DNA of 64,000 nucleotides from Teredinibacter sp. KSP-S5-2 (GTDB taxonomy: Bacteria; Pseudomonadota; Gammaproteobacteria; Pseudomonadales; Cellvibrionaceae), in NCBI RefSeq assembly GCF_032773895.1, contig NZ_CP120416.1, forward strand, positions 4,245,001 through 4,309,000. Reading direction: 5' to 3'. Of this stretch, positions 30,556-40,818 are shown piece by piece. Each line of letters opens with the position of its first letter. Positions within the stretch are counted from its first letter, which is position 1. The translations under genes and the position numbers were made by a program. Below the pieces are notes generated by a model. It saw nothing but the letters and a program-made list of their open reading frames with translations, searched no databases and was not told the origin of the DNA.

Positions 30556-32589
30556 ATGTACCACAGTCAAAACATATATTGTTTGAGTGTAAGAGCAATA
30601 ATCATAACCATAACGTTATTCATCTGTGAAAGCCTCCATGCGGAATCAGAGCACCCCGGATATAGTATTTCTCCTCCTGAAAACTGGGTTAAAGAACAAG
30701 CACTGCCGCAAACAAGAGCAAACTCACCTACACAGTCAGAACAATATCTGTTAATAGATCGTCAATTCAACCTAACGAATAGCACACAGAAACGCTACTA
30801 TAGGTCGGTATCAAAGCCTTTAACAACTGATGGACTGACAGACGCATCTCAGATCAAAGTTGTATACAATGAAAATTATGAAACCGTTACTTTCCACAAA
30901 ATAGTGCTTATTCGAAACAATAAAGAGCGAGACATCTTAAATAAAGCATCACCGAGATTTCTTCAACAGGAACCAGAAAGTGACAACTTAATTCATACTG
31001 GATTAACCACCGTATTATTCAATATTCCAGACGTTAGAAAAGGAGATATCATTGATGTTTCCTATACTTTTCAAGGTTTCAACCCCGTACTGGGATCTAA
31101 ACCCTTCGGCACAATTCAATTATCGTGGGACGTTTCCGTTGATAATTTATCCATTCGATTAATCAGTGATAGCGCTCTAAAAACAAAACTATTCAACACT
31201 TCGATACAGCTTAAAACAATTAACAATAAGTCTACCGTTGAGCATATATATACGGATAAGGATACCACTCCAGTCCAACACCAAGGTGACTATCCCCACG
31301 GGGTAAGCCCATATGGCAAACTTCAGTACTCAGGCTATAGAAATTGGGCAGAAGTCAGTAGCTGGGCTAACGAGGTGTACTCAGACATAAATACCACGAT
31401 AGCAGTAAAGCAAATATCCAAACAGCTAAGCCAGACAAGCAAGTCGACCGAGGACTATATACTCAACTCAATTTCTTTCGTACAAGAAGAGATTCGCTAT
31501 CTAGGCTTAGAACTTAACGAGAATACCCATCTCCCTCGCAACTCTGACGATATAATTCAAACTCGCTATGGGGACTGTAAGGATAAAGCCTCATTAATAT
31601 ATCTACTACTCAAAGAAAAGAATATCGAATCCTATCCCGCATTAGTTAACACTCAAGCCAGGTCAACCATCAAAGATTATCTTCCAAGTCCCGGCGCATT
31701 TGATCACGTGATAAATAAAATTATTTTTCAGGACAAGGAATATTGGGTTGACGGAACTAGAACTTATCAGGGACACTCTTTAGACAAAAGAGGCAAAACC
31801 GACTATGGTTATAGTCTACTGATACGCAGCCACATTAACAACCTCGTTCAGATGTACACCTCCCCCCCAGTAATATCACACATTAAAATAATGGAAAGCT
31901 TCAACATTGAAAGTTTTTCCAAACCCATAGTGTATGAGGTAAAAACCGAATATTCTGGCTCAGACGCAGAACATCAAAGATACAGATTTTCAAACAAATC
32001 TTTGGAAAAAATTGCAAGCGACTATCTAAACTTCTACAACAATTATTACAAGGATATACAACAAACAAGAAACATAGAAGTTTACGATGATATAAGAAAA
32101 AACACATTCACAACGATAGAGAAGTATAAAATTAAATCTTTACTAAGCAAGGAAGGAGATTACTACAAGATACCCATCAACATAACATTCTTTGAAGATT
32201 ATTTAGTAAAACCAAAATCAAACAAAAGATCGCTACCGCAACGTCTTGGACCCAATGTATCTATTGAAAACAGTTTCACCATTATATTTCCGGAGGAAAT
32301 ATATTTAAACCTCGACACATCCACGCATTCGATAAATAGCAACGGCTATGAATACTCATACACCGACAAATATCAAAGCAAAAAATACGTTCACACAGCA
32401 AAACTGGATATAAAATCCAATCAAATTACGCCCAACGAATTAGATCAATACATTAAGAATAGAGAAAGGTTAGTAGATAATTGGTATTTTACAATAAACT
32501 TCAAAAACCCTTCCGCATATATGGGCTATAGAGAAATAATTAAACTTAAAAACAGACTAAATGAACTAAAAGGGTTTTATAATGATTAG
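30556..32589 (+). CDS. DUF3857 and transglutaminase-like domain protein, exported
   Basis: 677 residues with a signal peptide (ITITLFICESLHAES). A DUF3857 domain occupies about 60-220 and a transglutaminase-like core about 280-410. The catalytic triad appears complete: Cys about 340 in RYGDCKDKA, His about 384 in AFDHVINK and Asp about 400 in YWVDGTR. The C-terminal part is beta-rich. This combination is common in Bacteroidetes and gammaproteobacteria, with unknown substrate. The stop overlaps the next gene by 8 nt, so both belong to one operon. Confidence 0.8.
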   Translation: MYHSQNIYCLSVRAIIITITLFICESLHAESEHPGYSISPPENWVKEQALPQTRANSPTQSEQYLLIDRQFNLTNSTQKRYYRSVSKPLTTDGLTDASQIKVVYNENYETVTFHKIVLIRNNKERDILNKASPRFLQQEPESDNLIHTGLTTVLFNIPDVRKGDIIDVSYTFQGFNPVLGSKPFGTIQLSWDVSVDNLSIRLISDSALKTKLFNTSIQLKTINNKSTVEHIYTDKDTTPVQHQGDYPHGVSPYGKLQYSGYRNWAEVSSWANEVYSDINTTIAVKQISKQLSQTSKSTEDYILNSISFVQEEIRYLGLELNENTHLPRNSDDIIQTRYGDCKDKASLIYLLLKEKNIESYPALVNTQARSTIKDYLPSPGAFDHVINKIIFQDKEYWVDGTRTYQGHSLDKRGKTDYGYSLLIRSHINNLVQMYTSPPVISHIKIMESFNIESFSKPIVYEVKTEYSGSDAEHQRYRFSNKSLEKIASDYLNFYNNYYKDIQQTRNIEVYDDIRKNTFTTIEKYKIKSLLSKEGDYYKIPINITFFEDYLVKPKSNKRSLPQRLGPNVSIENSFTIIFPEEIYLNLDTSTHSINSNGYEYSYTDKYQSKKYVHTAKLDIKSNQITPNELDQYIKNRERLVDNWYFTINFKNPSAYMGYREIIKLKNRLNELKGFYND

Positions 32590-33703
32590 AATCTCTTTGT
32601 ATCTAATAGCAACTACCCTAATCATTTCTGCATGCAGTGAAAACAAACCTATTACCCCGTCAGAAAGCCGAGACCTTAGCATCTCTCCTTACCTGACTTT
32701 TTGCGACTCCCTAGCTAATAGCCTGTCGAACAATGAAACCAGCATCATAAGCAAAAATTTAAATAACCGAATAATAATAAGAAATTCATTATTAGGTATA
32801 GATATTCCTCAGGAATACAAATCTGAATACTCTTCTGCTTTCAAATCAAAAATTCCAGAGATTGCCTTAGAGTTAGAAAACAGCATAAAAGGCATGGGAT
32901 ACTGGTATACCCTTACAGCGCAAAACGAGAAAAACTGTTATATGCATAGCAGTCTAACGGAGCGAGGTTTATATATCATTGGATTTCGGCTATCCAACAC
33001 AAATAACACTGTTGAAATAATTGATTGGGAAGACTACTCATCCAGCATAAAGGCATCTGATTCAATAAGATCCGTCATCAAGGACGTTACACATTATGAA
33101 AAAACGTATGGAGAAGTTTCCAAGTTCAATAGTTTTTCTACAGCGATCAACCAAAACAATCCGGCAACTGCATGGCGAATAATTAAATCAATGCCGGAAG
33201 AAATAAGAAATAATAGAACCTACACTTATCGAATTTTAACTCTTATTAATGAGAACCATCCCATTTACCAGGAAGTCATGAAGACTTATGAAAAGCTTGT
33301 ATCAAAGGAGGATCGCGGCCTTATATTCTACGATTATTATTTATCCAAAAATGACTTAAATGGTGCTCTCAATGTCGTATCCAACATAGAAAGGAAGACA
33401 TCTAACGACGCACTTTTTGAGCTAATGAGAGCAAGCGCCTACTTAAACACCGGCAATAAGAAACAATTCCTTTCAAAAATGGCAGAGACCATAGATGAAG
33501 GAGAGACATATGAGGACGCCTACCTCATGTTAATGGACTTTTTTATAAACGAAAAATTATACAAAGAAGCAACTATGTCCATGGATATACTAGAAAAAGC
33601 TCACGGCTATGAATTTACTCGAGATATATTTTTAGGACAAGCAGAGTACGAAGATTTTGCCAAAAGCGAAACCTTTAACTCATGGTACAAAAGCAAACGC
33701 TAA
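32582..33703 (+). CDS. Lipoprotein with repeat-like helical region, unknown
   Basis: 373 residues. The N-terminus LIATTLIISACSENK is a signal peptide with a lipobox (cysteine at about residue 18). The C-terminal half is helical with TPR-like spacing (LNGALNVVSNIERK, LYKEATMSMDILEKA). It overlaps the transglutaminase-like gene by 8 nt and probably works with it. No specific family is recognised. Confidence 0.65.
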   Translation: MIRISLYLIATTLIISACSENKPITPSESRDLSISPYLTFCDSLANSLSNNETSIISKNLNNRIIIRNSLLGIDIPQEYKSEYSSAFKSKIPEIALELENSIKGMGYWYTLTAQNEKNCYMHSSLTERGLYIIGFRLSNTNNTVEIIDWEDYSSSIKASDSIRSVIKDVTHYEKTYGEVSKFNSFSTAINQNNPATAWRIIKSMPEEIRNNRTYTYRILTLINENHPIYQEVMKTYEKLVSKEDRGLIFYDYYLSKNDLNGALNVVSNIERKTSNDALFELMRASAYLNTGNKKQFLSKMAETIDEGETYEDAYLMLMDFFINEKLYKEATMSMDILEKAHGYEFTRDIFLGQAEYEDFAKSETFNSWYKSKR

Positions 33704-33870
33704 ACGACAAACCATTAGAGAATAGAAAGTGCTGCCAGCTTAAATGAACTTAGACAGCAATTAAAATCTATAAGCCGAAGCACTTCTAGCATATCTATAA
33801 AATGAAAAATGAGCTATTCGCCAACACGCCTAAACTATAGAAAATCAAAGTTGCTCGCCAGCTAAAATAA

Positions 33871-34320
33871 TTAACACAACTGACGAATACATTCCTCAAC
33901 CGAGGAAAAATCATTGCTTAAGTGTGTTTTCTTTTCTTCATCAGAAGCGAGATCAACGTAACTAAAATTCACATCATTTGGTCGAACGATTTGTAATTTC
34001 AGAATTACCCTGTCACACCCCCATTGAAAACAAACATCACCAAACTCGCCTACGCTAACTTCAGGCTCAGGCGTATCCGTGTCTGCAACTCGATGCAGAA
34101 CATTCAATGCAAAACTCGCTGTTACAGGTGGTACAGGTTTAGTACCAGACATCCTATTATCGGGTTTGACACTAATGATGCGCTCTAATGTCTTAACGGT
34201 TTTGGCAAACTGATCCGCTCTTGGTTTAATTTTTGGAGGTTTTCTATCATCCTGCGGGAATTGATAATGCTCTGGAAAAGACGCGTGTTCTGCGTAAGTA
34301 ATAGCACTAGGGAAGGACAT
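33871..34320 (-). CDS. Hypothetical partner of the TIGR04255 protein
   Basis: 149 residues from the ATG at 34320, two bases after the stop of the upstream gene; an in-frame ATG at 34338 would overlap it. Soluble and proline-rich near the start (DRKPPKIKPRAD), ending in an acidic helical segment (SSVEECIRQLC). No domain is recognised. Tight coupling with the TIGR04255-family gene suggests a two-component accessory or defence locus, inferred from context only. Confidence 0.5.
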   Translation of the reverse strand: MSFPSAITYAEHASFPEHYQFPQDDRKPPKIKPRADQFAKTVKTLERIISVKPDNRMSGTKPVPPVTASFALNVLHRVADTDTPEPEVSVGEFGDVCFQWGCDRVILKLQIVRPNDVNFSYVDLASDEEKKTHLSNDFSSVEECIRQLC

Positions 34321-34322
34321 GA

Positions 34323-35132
34323 TTATTTTCTTTCCCATCGTTTATGTGCAACCTCTGTTGTGACCGAGGCAAAAGTTCGAACTATTTCGTTTCTCGCGTT
34401 ATATAAAAACCAGATTGCCGACTCCATCTTTTCCGTTTCCGGCGCGCCTCTTACGGTAATTTTCAACTCAATACTTGTTTGGGAATCGGAAGGAGAGATT
34501 ACATTCCTGCATTCAACGATACATCGACCACTTGGTGCTCCATCTTCTCGACGAATCACTCTGGCAGATGAAAAAGAAAAGTTTTCAAAATCAGCCCCAT
34601 TAAGGGAGATTAGCTTAATCCATTCCTCGGGCAATTCAGGTGCATTACGTCCCAAAGGAATCAGATTGATATAGGTTGCTTCACATTGGGTCAAATGCAG
34701 GCTACCTTCACCAAAGGATGAGCAATACAAGTCTTCCAGTAATCTTAACTCACGCTCATACTTTTCAATAATGGACTCAAATCTTGGGTACCGTCCTTCT
34801 TTTGACGGCACTTTTCTCCAGTTATGCAATAACCGATCGGACTGAAATTGAATCAGGTCTTTTGAGTCTTCTGAGATAAACCAATAGCGATCGTGAGTGA
34901 CGTCCCCCTGAAGAGAAATGTCTCGTTCAGCCATGGAACGCGAGCCAAAAGTTTCAAATGTTGGAGGAATTGGCTCCACTTGATTCAATATCGGGTATTC
35001 ACGTCGATATAGATCCCAAACATCCTTTGCGTATATTTGAGAATACTTTTCCGGCGGAACAAATTGAACACCTAACGCGACTTCGCTGAGTGGAGGGTTC
35101 TCAAAATCCGGTAAATCAAAAGGCCTTTCCAT
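34323..35132 (-). CDS. TIGR04255 family protein
   Basis: 269 residues. The opening FENPPLSEVALGVQFVPPE matches the signature of the TIGR04255 family, proteins of unknown function found sporadically in bacteria, often with one small partner gene. No signal peptide or membrane segment. The partner gene follows 2 nt after the stop. The pair stands alone between unrelated genes, consistent with accessory DNA. Confidence 0.75.
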   Translation of the reverse strand: MERPFDLPDFENPPLSEVALGVQFVPPEKYSQIYAKDVWDLYRREYPILNQVEPIPPTFETFGSRSMAERDISLQGDVTHDRYWFISEDSKDLIQFQSDRLLHNWRKVPSKEGRYPRFESIIEKYERELRLLEDLYCSSFGEGSLHLTQCEATYINLIPLGRNAPELPEEWIKLISLNGADFENFSFSSARVIRREDGAPSGRCIVECRNVISPSDSQTSIELKITVRGAPETEKMESAIWFLYNARNEIVRTFASVTTEVAHKRWERK

Positions 35133-35978
35133 CGTTATTCTTTTCTTTTAGGAATAAATTATAAGAATAGCTGATATTACCAAAAGTCGCATAGAGTGCA
35201 CGCCTATATAATTCACTCATTCTAAGCACACTATTCGGCCATATTGCTTTTTTATACCGATGTTTTTTACACCATTTCTATAGATTCTGTATCTTCTGTC
35301 AGGGAATCCTTGCAGGACGGGTAAAGCCTCACCAAATCACTGGGTTTTGCATATCAAATGATAACGCTTAGTATTCACGCCAAGCTTCGTTTTACCCACT
35401 TATAACCTTGGCGAACAGCACACATTATTGAAACTCTGGCGTAAAAAACCGAATGAACTTTACCCTGTACCTAATGTAGAATTCGGCATCTTTTACACAA
35501 ACTCTGCCCTAGTGAAACGGGATGAGATTAACATCCCCAAATAGGTGCATTTTTATGCTTTTTGATATTTCACTTTCATGCGAATACAAAATCGGAATTT
35601 GGGCATATATTTATAACTGATTACCTAGCGCCAAAAACATAAGACACATGCTGACCAATCAGATACCCAAACACTAAGCTTATATGAAATTCCAGCACAA
35701 GTTCATCGAATGCACTGTAAAAAAGTTATAACTGGCCGCGACAGGGAAAATAGACAAGTGGCACTGGACGGCAAAATAATAAGGAAAAAAGCGGCAAAAA
35801 GAGACGTCATGAGCAACTAAAATATTAAGATGAATCGGAATCGGATGTAGACATAACGATATACATTTATAAAAATAACCCACTAGTTGATTTCGATGTC
35901 ACTTATTAAAAAAAGAATGATCTAGTCGCAGTTTTTCTATAGTTTTGTCGCATTTTATGCGCATCTCTAGCTCAGAAT
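35133..35978. other. Long intergenic region
   Basis: About 850 bp between the divergent TIGR04255 pair and the TonB receptor. I see no gene, clear repeat or terminator. Confidence 0.4.
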
Positions 35979-36005
35979 ATGACAATAATAAATTGGATGT
36001 ACGGA

Positions 36006-37997
36006 ATGAAGAAATCGTTGACGATGCTGGTGTTGCCCTCGCTAGTATGTATTGGTGTCGAGGCACAAGAAGCTACCGGAGATCAGAACGAGTTAAGAGT
36101 CGAGACTGTTCCCGTAATAGGCAGAGAAACCAAGCAGGAGACGAGCTTTACCAGTTTGCCCCTTGCAACCAGCGTTATTGACCAAACCCAACTGAAAGAT
36201 ATCAAATTACAGCAACCCATTGAGCTTCTGCAACGCATCAGTGGCATCAGTATGGCGCGTAATATACGTATCCCCATTAGCGACAAAAGCTATACCGTAG
36301 CCCAGGTGGACGGCCTGGCTCTTGGTAGCCCTTACAGCAGCTCCATGTCCGACATTCGTGACATTAACCCTCGCAATATCGAACGGATTGAGGTTGTAAA
36401 AGGATTAGGCTCAGCGATTCACTCAAGCAATGCTTTTGGTGGCACCATTAACGTAATTACCAAACAACCCTCTGAGGAGCACGAACGCTACCTCGATATT
36501 GAACAGGGGAACTACGACCGCACTCGCCTTGGTTTTCAGGCCTCAGGCCAGTTTGGCCAGCATGGTTATTTCTTTGATGCCAGTCGACAGCGCATGAAAG
36601 GCTACCGTGACGAATACCGCGACGAAGCAGACCAGGTTAGCGGTAAAGGCTTTTTCCAGCTTTCAGGCAGCAACCATTTGACGCTCGGGGCGGAAATGAT
36701 TAACCGTAGCGAACGCTTCCCTGGAGAACTCACGGAAGAGGAGTATCAACAAGACACAAAGCAAGTGGGTGATAGCCTGGGTTCAAATGAGGAAGTCGAG
36801 AGCCGGATGATCATTCTGTCCGACACACACCAGTTTAATGAACAAAGCCAATTGCAGTTCAGCAGTGTTTACCTCCGGGAGAAAGCGGAAGGCATAAATT
36901 ACAACACAGGCCCCACAGACTCTGTCCGTGACGACAGCGAAAGCAAGCTGACATATCGCCATCAGTTTGCTCCCCTGCAGGGGCAGCTGTTAATGGGCGC
37001 GTCTTATATATATGGTCGCAGCGATTTTACTCGCTACATTGCACGTAATGGACAGATCAATTGGCAAGACCCCATGTCCGACAGCATCAGCCATACCAAT
37101 ATCGAAGCACTCTTCGCGGAATATTCGCTTACACCCGTATCCCCTCTGGAATTAAGGTTCGGAGTAAGGCGTGAAAACGTTGTTCTGGACACATATAACA
37201 AATTGAACAACGAAGAATTTGAAGCAAATTTCGCCAGCACAGACCCTCGTTTAGGTGCGGTATGGAGCATATCGGACCAGCATCGTATTTGGCTTAGCTA
37301 CAGCGAAGGGTTTTTCGCCCCAAACACTCGTCAGCTATATTCTGATATAACCGCAAACCCCGATTTAAAGCCAGAACGTTTAACAAGTCACGAATTTGGC
37401 TTTAGCGGTCACTGGGAACAACAACTACACTATTCATTGTCATATTACGAGTCCGATATTGAAGACTTCATTGTGGTAGAGAACTTTGTTGACGAAGATC
37501 GTCAGCCCTATCGTCGATATAGCAACGCAGGCCTTGTGGAAACATCAGGCATCGAGCTGGATTTTAGCTATCAAATTACGCCTTGGTTAGCGGCGGCCGC
37601 GGCTTATACCCACAGCGATAACCGCTACGGTCAATATATCAACGCCTATACTCGTCAAGACTTAAGTGGAAACACACTAAGTCGCTCGCCAGACCATCAT
37701 TTAAACCTGCGCTTGGCAGTTACCCCCATCGAGGGGTTGAAAGTGGAATTCGAATGGGACGCCATCAGCGAATATTACACATCTGACGATAACGATGCCG
37801 ACCCTGCCGGAGCATTTGAGCGTGACGGGATACTTCATGTACGCGCCAGCTACGATATGGGCAATATTAGTCTGTGGCTCCACGGCCTGAATTTGACGGA
37901 CACGCTGGAAGACGATGTCCTCTATTCTCGCGGAGAACGCTATTACGAAATCACTAACGATACGGTTATTTACGCCGGCGTTAGTTTTCAATTTTAA
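36006..37997 (+). CDS. TonB-dependent outer membrane receptor
   Basis: 663 residues from the ATG at 36006, which gives a clean signal peptide (MKKSLTMLVLPSLVCIGVEA); an ATG at 35979 would add nine residues. A plug domain follows (SLPLATSVIDQTQLKDIK, then NPRNIERIEVVKGLGSAIH and FGGTINVITKQ), and the rest is a 22-strand-type barrel ending in a terminal Phe (YAGVSFQF). These receptors import siderophores, cobalamin or sugars using TonB energy. It is followed 20 nt later by a hybrid histidine kinase, so the substrate may be sensed. The ligand is unknown. Confidence 0.88.
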   Translation: MKKSLTMLVLPSLVCIGVEAQEATGDQNELRVETVPVIGRETKQETSFTSLPLATSVIDQTQLKDIKLQQPIELLQRISGISMARNIRIPISDKSYTVAQVDGLALGSPYSSSMSDIRDINPRNIERIEVVKGLGSAIHSSNAFGGTINVITKQPSEEHERYLDIEQGNYDRTRLGFQASGQFGQHGYFFDASRQRMKGYRDEYRDEADQVSGKGFFQLSGSNHLTLGAEMINRSERFPGELTEEEYQQDTKQVGDSLGSNEEVESRMIILSDTHQFNEQSQLQFSSVYLREKAEGINYNTGPTDSVRDDSESKLTYRHQFAPLQGQLLMGASYIYGRSDFTRYIARNGQINWQDPMSDSISHTNIEALFAEYSLTPVSPLELRFGVRRENVVLDTYNKLNNEEFEANFASTDPRLGAVWSISDQHRIWLSYSEGFFAPNTRQLYSDITANPDLKPERLTSHEFGFSGHWEQQLHYSLSYYESDIEDFIVVENFVDEDRQPYRRYSNAGLVETSGIELDFSYQITPWLAAAAAYTHSDNRYGQYINAYTRQDLSGNTLSRSPDHHLNLRLAVTPIEGLKVEFEWDAISEYYTSDDNDADPAGAFERDGILHVRASYDMGNISLWLHGLNLTDTLEDDVLYSRGERYYEITNDTVIYAGVSFQF

Positions 37998-38017
37998 TGA
38001 CTGGATTTAGATAGACT

Positions 38018-40459
38018 ATGAAGCCCTTTCAAGGATCAATATACAAGAAACTGGTAATCTGTTTTCTGCTGGTCTCACTGATACCCCTATTGGTTTCCGC
38101 ACTGATTAGCTATAACCGCTCCAAGGCATCACTTAAGCAACAGACGCTGGATAGCATCAACCTGATTGCCGACGACCGAATGGATTCCATATCTCGCTAT
38201 CTAAACAGTACCTACCGGGCACTGCAAAGCCTGTCCACCAATCCCAAAGCCGCCTGGGTCATGCAAGAGTTCGCCGCTATGGCTGAACGCGGTTTACCCC
38301 AAGAGGACATACCTCAATACACCATTAACAAACGCATCGTCAGTTATCACCTGGGAGCGTTCGGTCAAGTACCCATCTATTTATTCAATGGTGATAGGGA
38401 ATTAGTGTATACCGCTGATGGCAACGGTAGCCTGGCAGGCGTGGATAATGAGCTTGGCAAAGGAACCGCTCCGTTTATCAACGCAACACTGCTGGACGCG
38501 GTCAACAAAACCTGGGAAACAGGTGAAGTAGCCACATCAAAAGTGTCCCGGGTTAATGGCCAGGCATCTATTTACGTTGCTATTCGTTTTAACAATAGTG
38601 CCAAAATCCCAGGTGTTATGGCATTTAGAATTGGAGCAGATAAATTCAAACCATTTACCGAACGCTTTCTCGGTTTGCACGACACAGGAGAGTTGATGCT
38701 TTGGTATCGTGATGGCGAAAACAACTACTCTGTGGGCTCTCCTCGCCACATGGAGAAAGTGTTATTACCCGTCGACAACAGTATTGGCCAAAAATTACTG
38801 ACACCAAACGTTCCCAAAAATGGTGACGGTGTCGAAATCGATTATCGAGGAAAAAAAGTACTGGCGGCCTGGCGTCACATCGACAGCCTCGGTTTAGCCA
38901 TGCTGGTAAAAATTGATACCAATGAAGTTTACGCTATCGTCAGTTCGGATAGGAATCTGGCGCTATTGGTAGCGGCACTAACAATAGCGTGCGTATATTT
39001 AATATCTGTTCTTATTGCCCGCCGTGTTGCAGCGCCAATCGTCACTTTAACCGAACAGGCCAAACGCATAGCCGACGGCGATTTTAGCGGCCGAGTTCCG
39101 GTAACCAGTAATGACGAGATCGGCAAGTTAAGCGAATCATTCCAGTCTATGAGTGATTCGTTACGCAAAGCCATCTCGGATATCAACCGGAAAAACCAAC
39201 AGTTGGCACAAGGCAACGCCCTCAAATCAGAGTTTTTAGCCAACATGTCCCACGAAATTCGCACCCCCATGAATGCAATTATGGGTATGACCGAGTTCTT
39301 ACAGGCAACCAAACTCAATGGAGAACAGAAAGAACTGGTTGATGTTATAGGCCACAGTGGTCGCTCACTCCTAATCTTAATCAACGATATTCTCGACCTA
39401 TCAAAAGTCGAAGCGGGCAAACTACACCTGGAACAACAACCTTTTGATTTTACTGCCTGGATCAACGAAATTGGTGATGCAACTCGGATCAACACCAAAC
39501 ACAAAGGGTTAAATTTTTCTCTAACGGTAGCCGAAGACCTTCCCCGATATTTAATTTCCGACCCTGTGCGCCTGGGCCAATGCGTTAATAATTTAATTAG
39601 TAATGCACTTAAGTTTACCGAACGCGGTTCGATAGATATCGAAGCCTGTAAGACAATAAATAAGAAAGGAAAGACTCATTTAAAAATTAGCGTAAGGGAT
39701 ACCGGAATAGGCATCGCCGAAGATCAGCAACAAAAAATCTTCCACAAATTTTATCAGGCGGATGGCTCCACTACGCGCATCTACGGCGGCACAGGTTTGG
39801 GCACAACCATCACCAAGCGTCTGGTAGAAATTATGGGCGGCGAAGTCGGACTGGAAAGTAGTGTGGGTAAGGGCTCGCTATTTTGGTTATCCATTCCATT
39901 ACTTGCAGCAAAAACCGGAGAAATAATCCTCAACCCGGATCAATCCAACCTATTTCATGATTTGAATTACGCCAACAAAACGGCAAACCTTGATATTCCA
40001 ACGTTACTTGCCAGAAAGTATGAAACGGAAAAACCACAAAGGCAGGAGAAAAAACTTCTGTTGGTTGAAGATAACCCTGTCAACCAGATTGTTGCTCTTG
40101 GTTTCTTAAAACGTTTTGGTTATAGCTCGGTAGACATTGCAGAAAATGGCGAGGAAGCATTGCAGTCGATAAACGATGCAAATTATGATTTAGTATTTAT
40201 GGACTGCCAAATGCCGATTATGGATGGTTTCGCTGCAACTCGAAAAATCCGCTCAATGGAGTGCGACAAATCCGGTACACCGGTTATCGCAATGACCGCC
40301 TGCACCATGAAAGGAGATAGAGAGAAATGCCTGGCTGCTGGCATGAACGATTACCTTTCAAAACCACTTAGCGCAAAAGGCTTACAAAGCATACTCCAAC
40401 AGTATTTACCTGATGCGGAAATTGAAACGGAATCAGAAACCGAACCAGATCCGGCATAG
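38018..40459 (+). CDS. Hybrid sensor histidine kinase with HAMP and receiver domain
   Basis: 813 residues. A membrane helix at about 12-32, a periplasmic sensor of about 270 residues (Cache-like), a second helix near 305-325, HAMP about 330-380, HisKA with His412 in NMSHEIRTPMNAI, HATPase with N box (LGQCVNNLISNALKFTE) and G boxes (DTGIGIAE, GGTGLGTTI), and a receiver domain with Asp729 in DLVFMDCQMPIMDG. All catalytic motifs are intact. No Hpt domain or output regulator is adjacent, so phosphotransfer partners lie elsewhere. It directly follows the TonB receptor gene and is probably cotranscribed with it. Confidence 0.88.
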   Translation: MKPFQGSIYKKLVICFLLVSLIPLLVSALISYNRSKASLKQQTLDSINLIADDRMDSISRYLNSTYRALQSLSTNPKAAWVMQEFAAMAERGLPQEDIPQYTINKRIVSYHLGAFGQVPIYLFNGDRELVYTADGNGSLAGVDNELGKGTAPFINATLLDAVNKTWETGEVATSKVSRVNGQASIYVAIRFNNSAKIPGVMAFRIGADKFKPFTERFLGLHDTGELMLWYRDGENNYSVGSPRHMEKVLLPVDNSIGQKLLTPNVPKNGDGVEIDYRGKKVLAAWRHIDSLGLAMLVKIDTNEVYAIVSSDRNLALLVAALTIACVYLISVLIARRVAAPIVTLTEQAKRIADGDFSGRVPVTSNDEIGKLSESFQSMSDSLRKAISDINRKNQQLAQGNALKSEFLANMSHEIRTPMNAIMGMTEFLQATKLNGEQKELVDVIGHSGRSLLILINDILDLSKVEAGKLHLEQQPFDFTAWINEIGDATRINTKHKGLNFSLTVAEDLPRYLISDPVRLGQCVNNLISNALKFTERGSIDIEACKTINKKGKTHLKISVRDTGIGIAEDQQQKIFHKFYQADGSTTRIYGGTGLGTTITKRLVEIMGGEVGLESSVGKGSLFWLSIPLLAAKTGEIILNPDQSNLFHDLNYANKTANLDIPTLLARKYETEKPQRQEKKLLLVEDNPVNQIVALGFLKRFGYSSVDIAENGEEALQSINDANYDLVFMDCQMPIMDGFAATRKIRSMECDKSGTPVIAMTACTMKGDREKCLAAGMNDYLSKPLSAKGLQSILQQYLPDAEIETESETEPDPA

Positions 40460-40818
40460 ATACTTCACCTCATACTATAGCAAGCGGAAAGAAAACATCC
40501 TTTCCGCTCAATTCTCTTTCATCGAAAATCAATCTGCATTTTATTAAAAAATGTTTTACAAAAAATAACAAAGTTTATCCTCTTATCTCTTGAGTTTTTT
40601 GCCAATACGACTAAACGATTTTATTTTTATTCGTATTAACCACCCATACGGCACACAATTCTTCTCCGCTGCGAATTACGTATAACGCAAAAAAACCGAA
40701 ATGGACATTTTCCGTAAAGTTTTATTCGACACAAGCATTTTGTGAACCCATACCATATCGCTGTAATTCAGTAAGGCAATACTCATCATATGTACAACTG
40801 CGAGCAACAGGCAAAACA
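40460..40818. other. Intergenic region
   Basis: About 360 bp, AT-rich, upstream of a lipoprotein gene. Nothing else seen. Confidence 0.35.
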
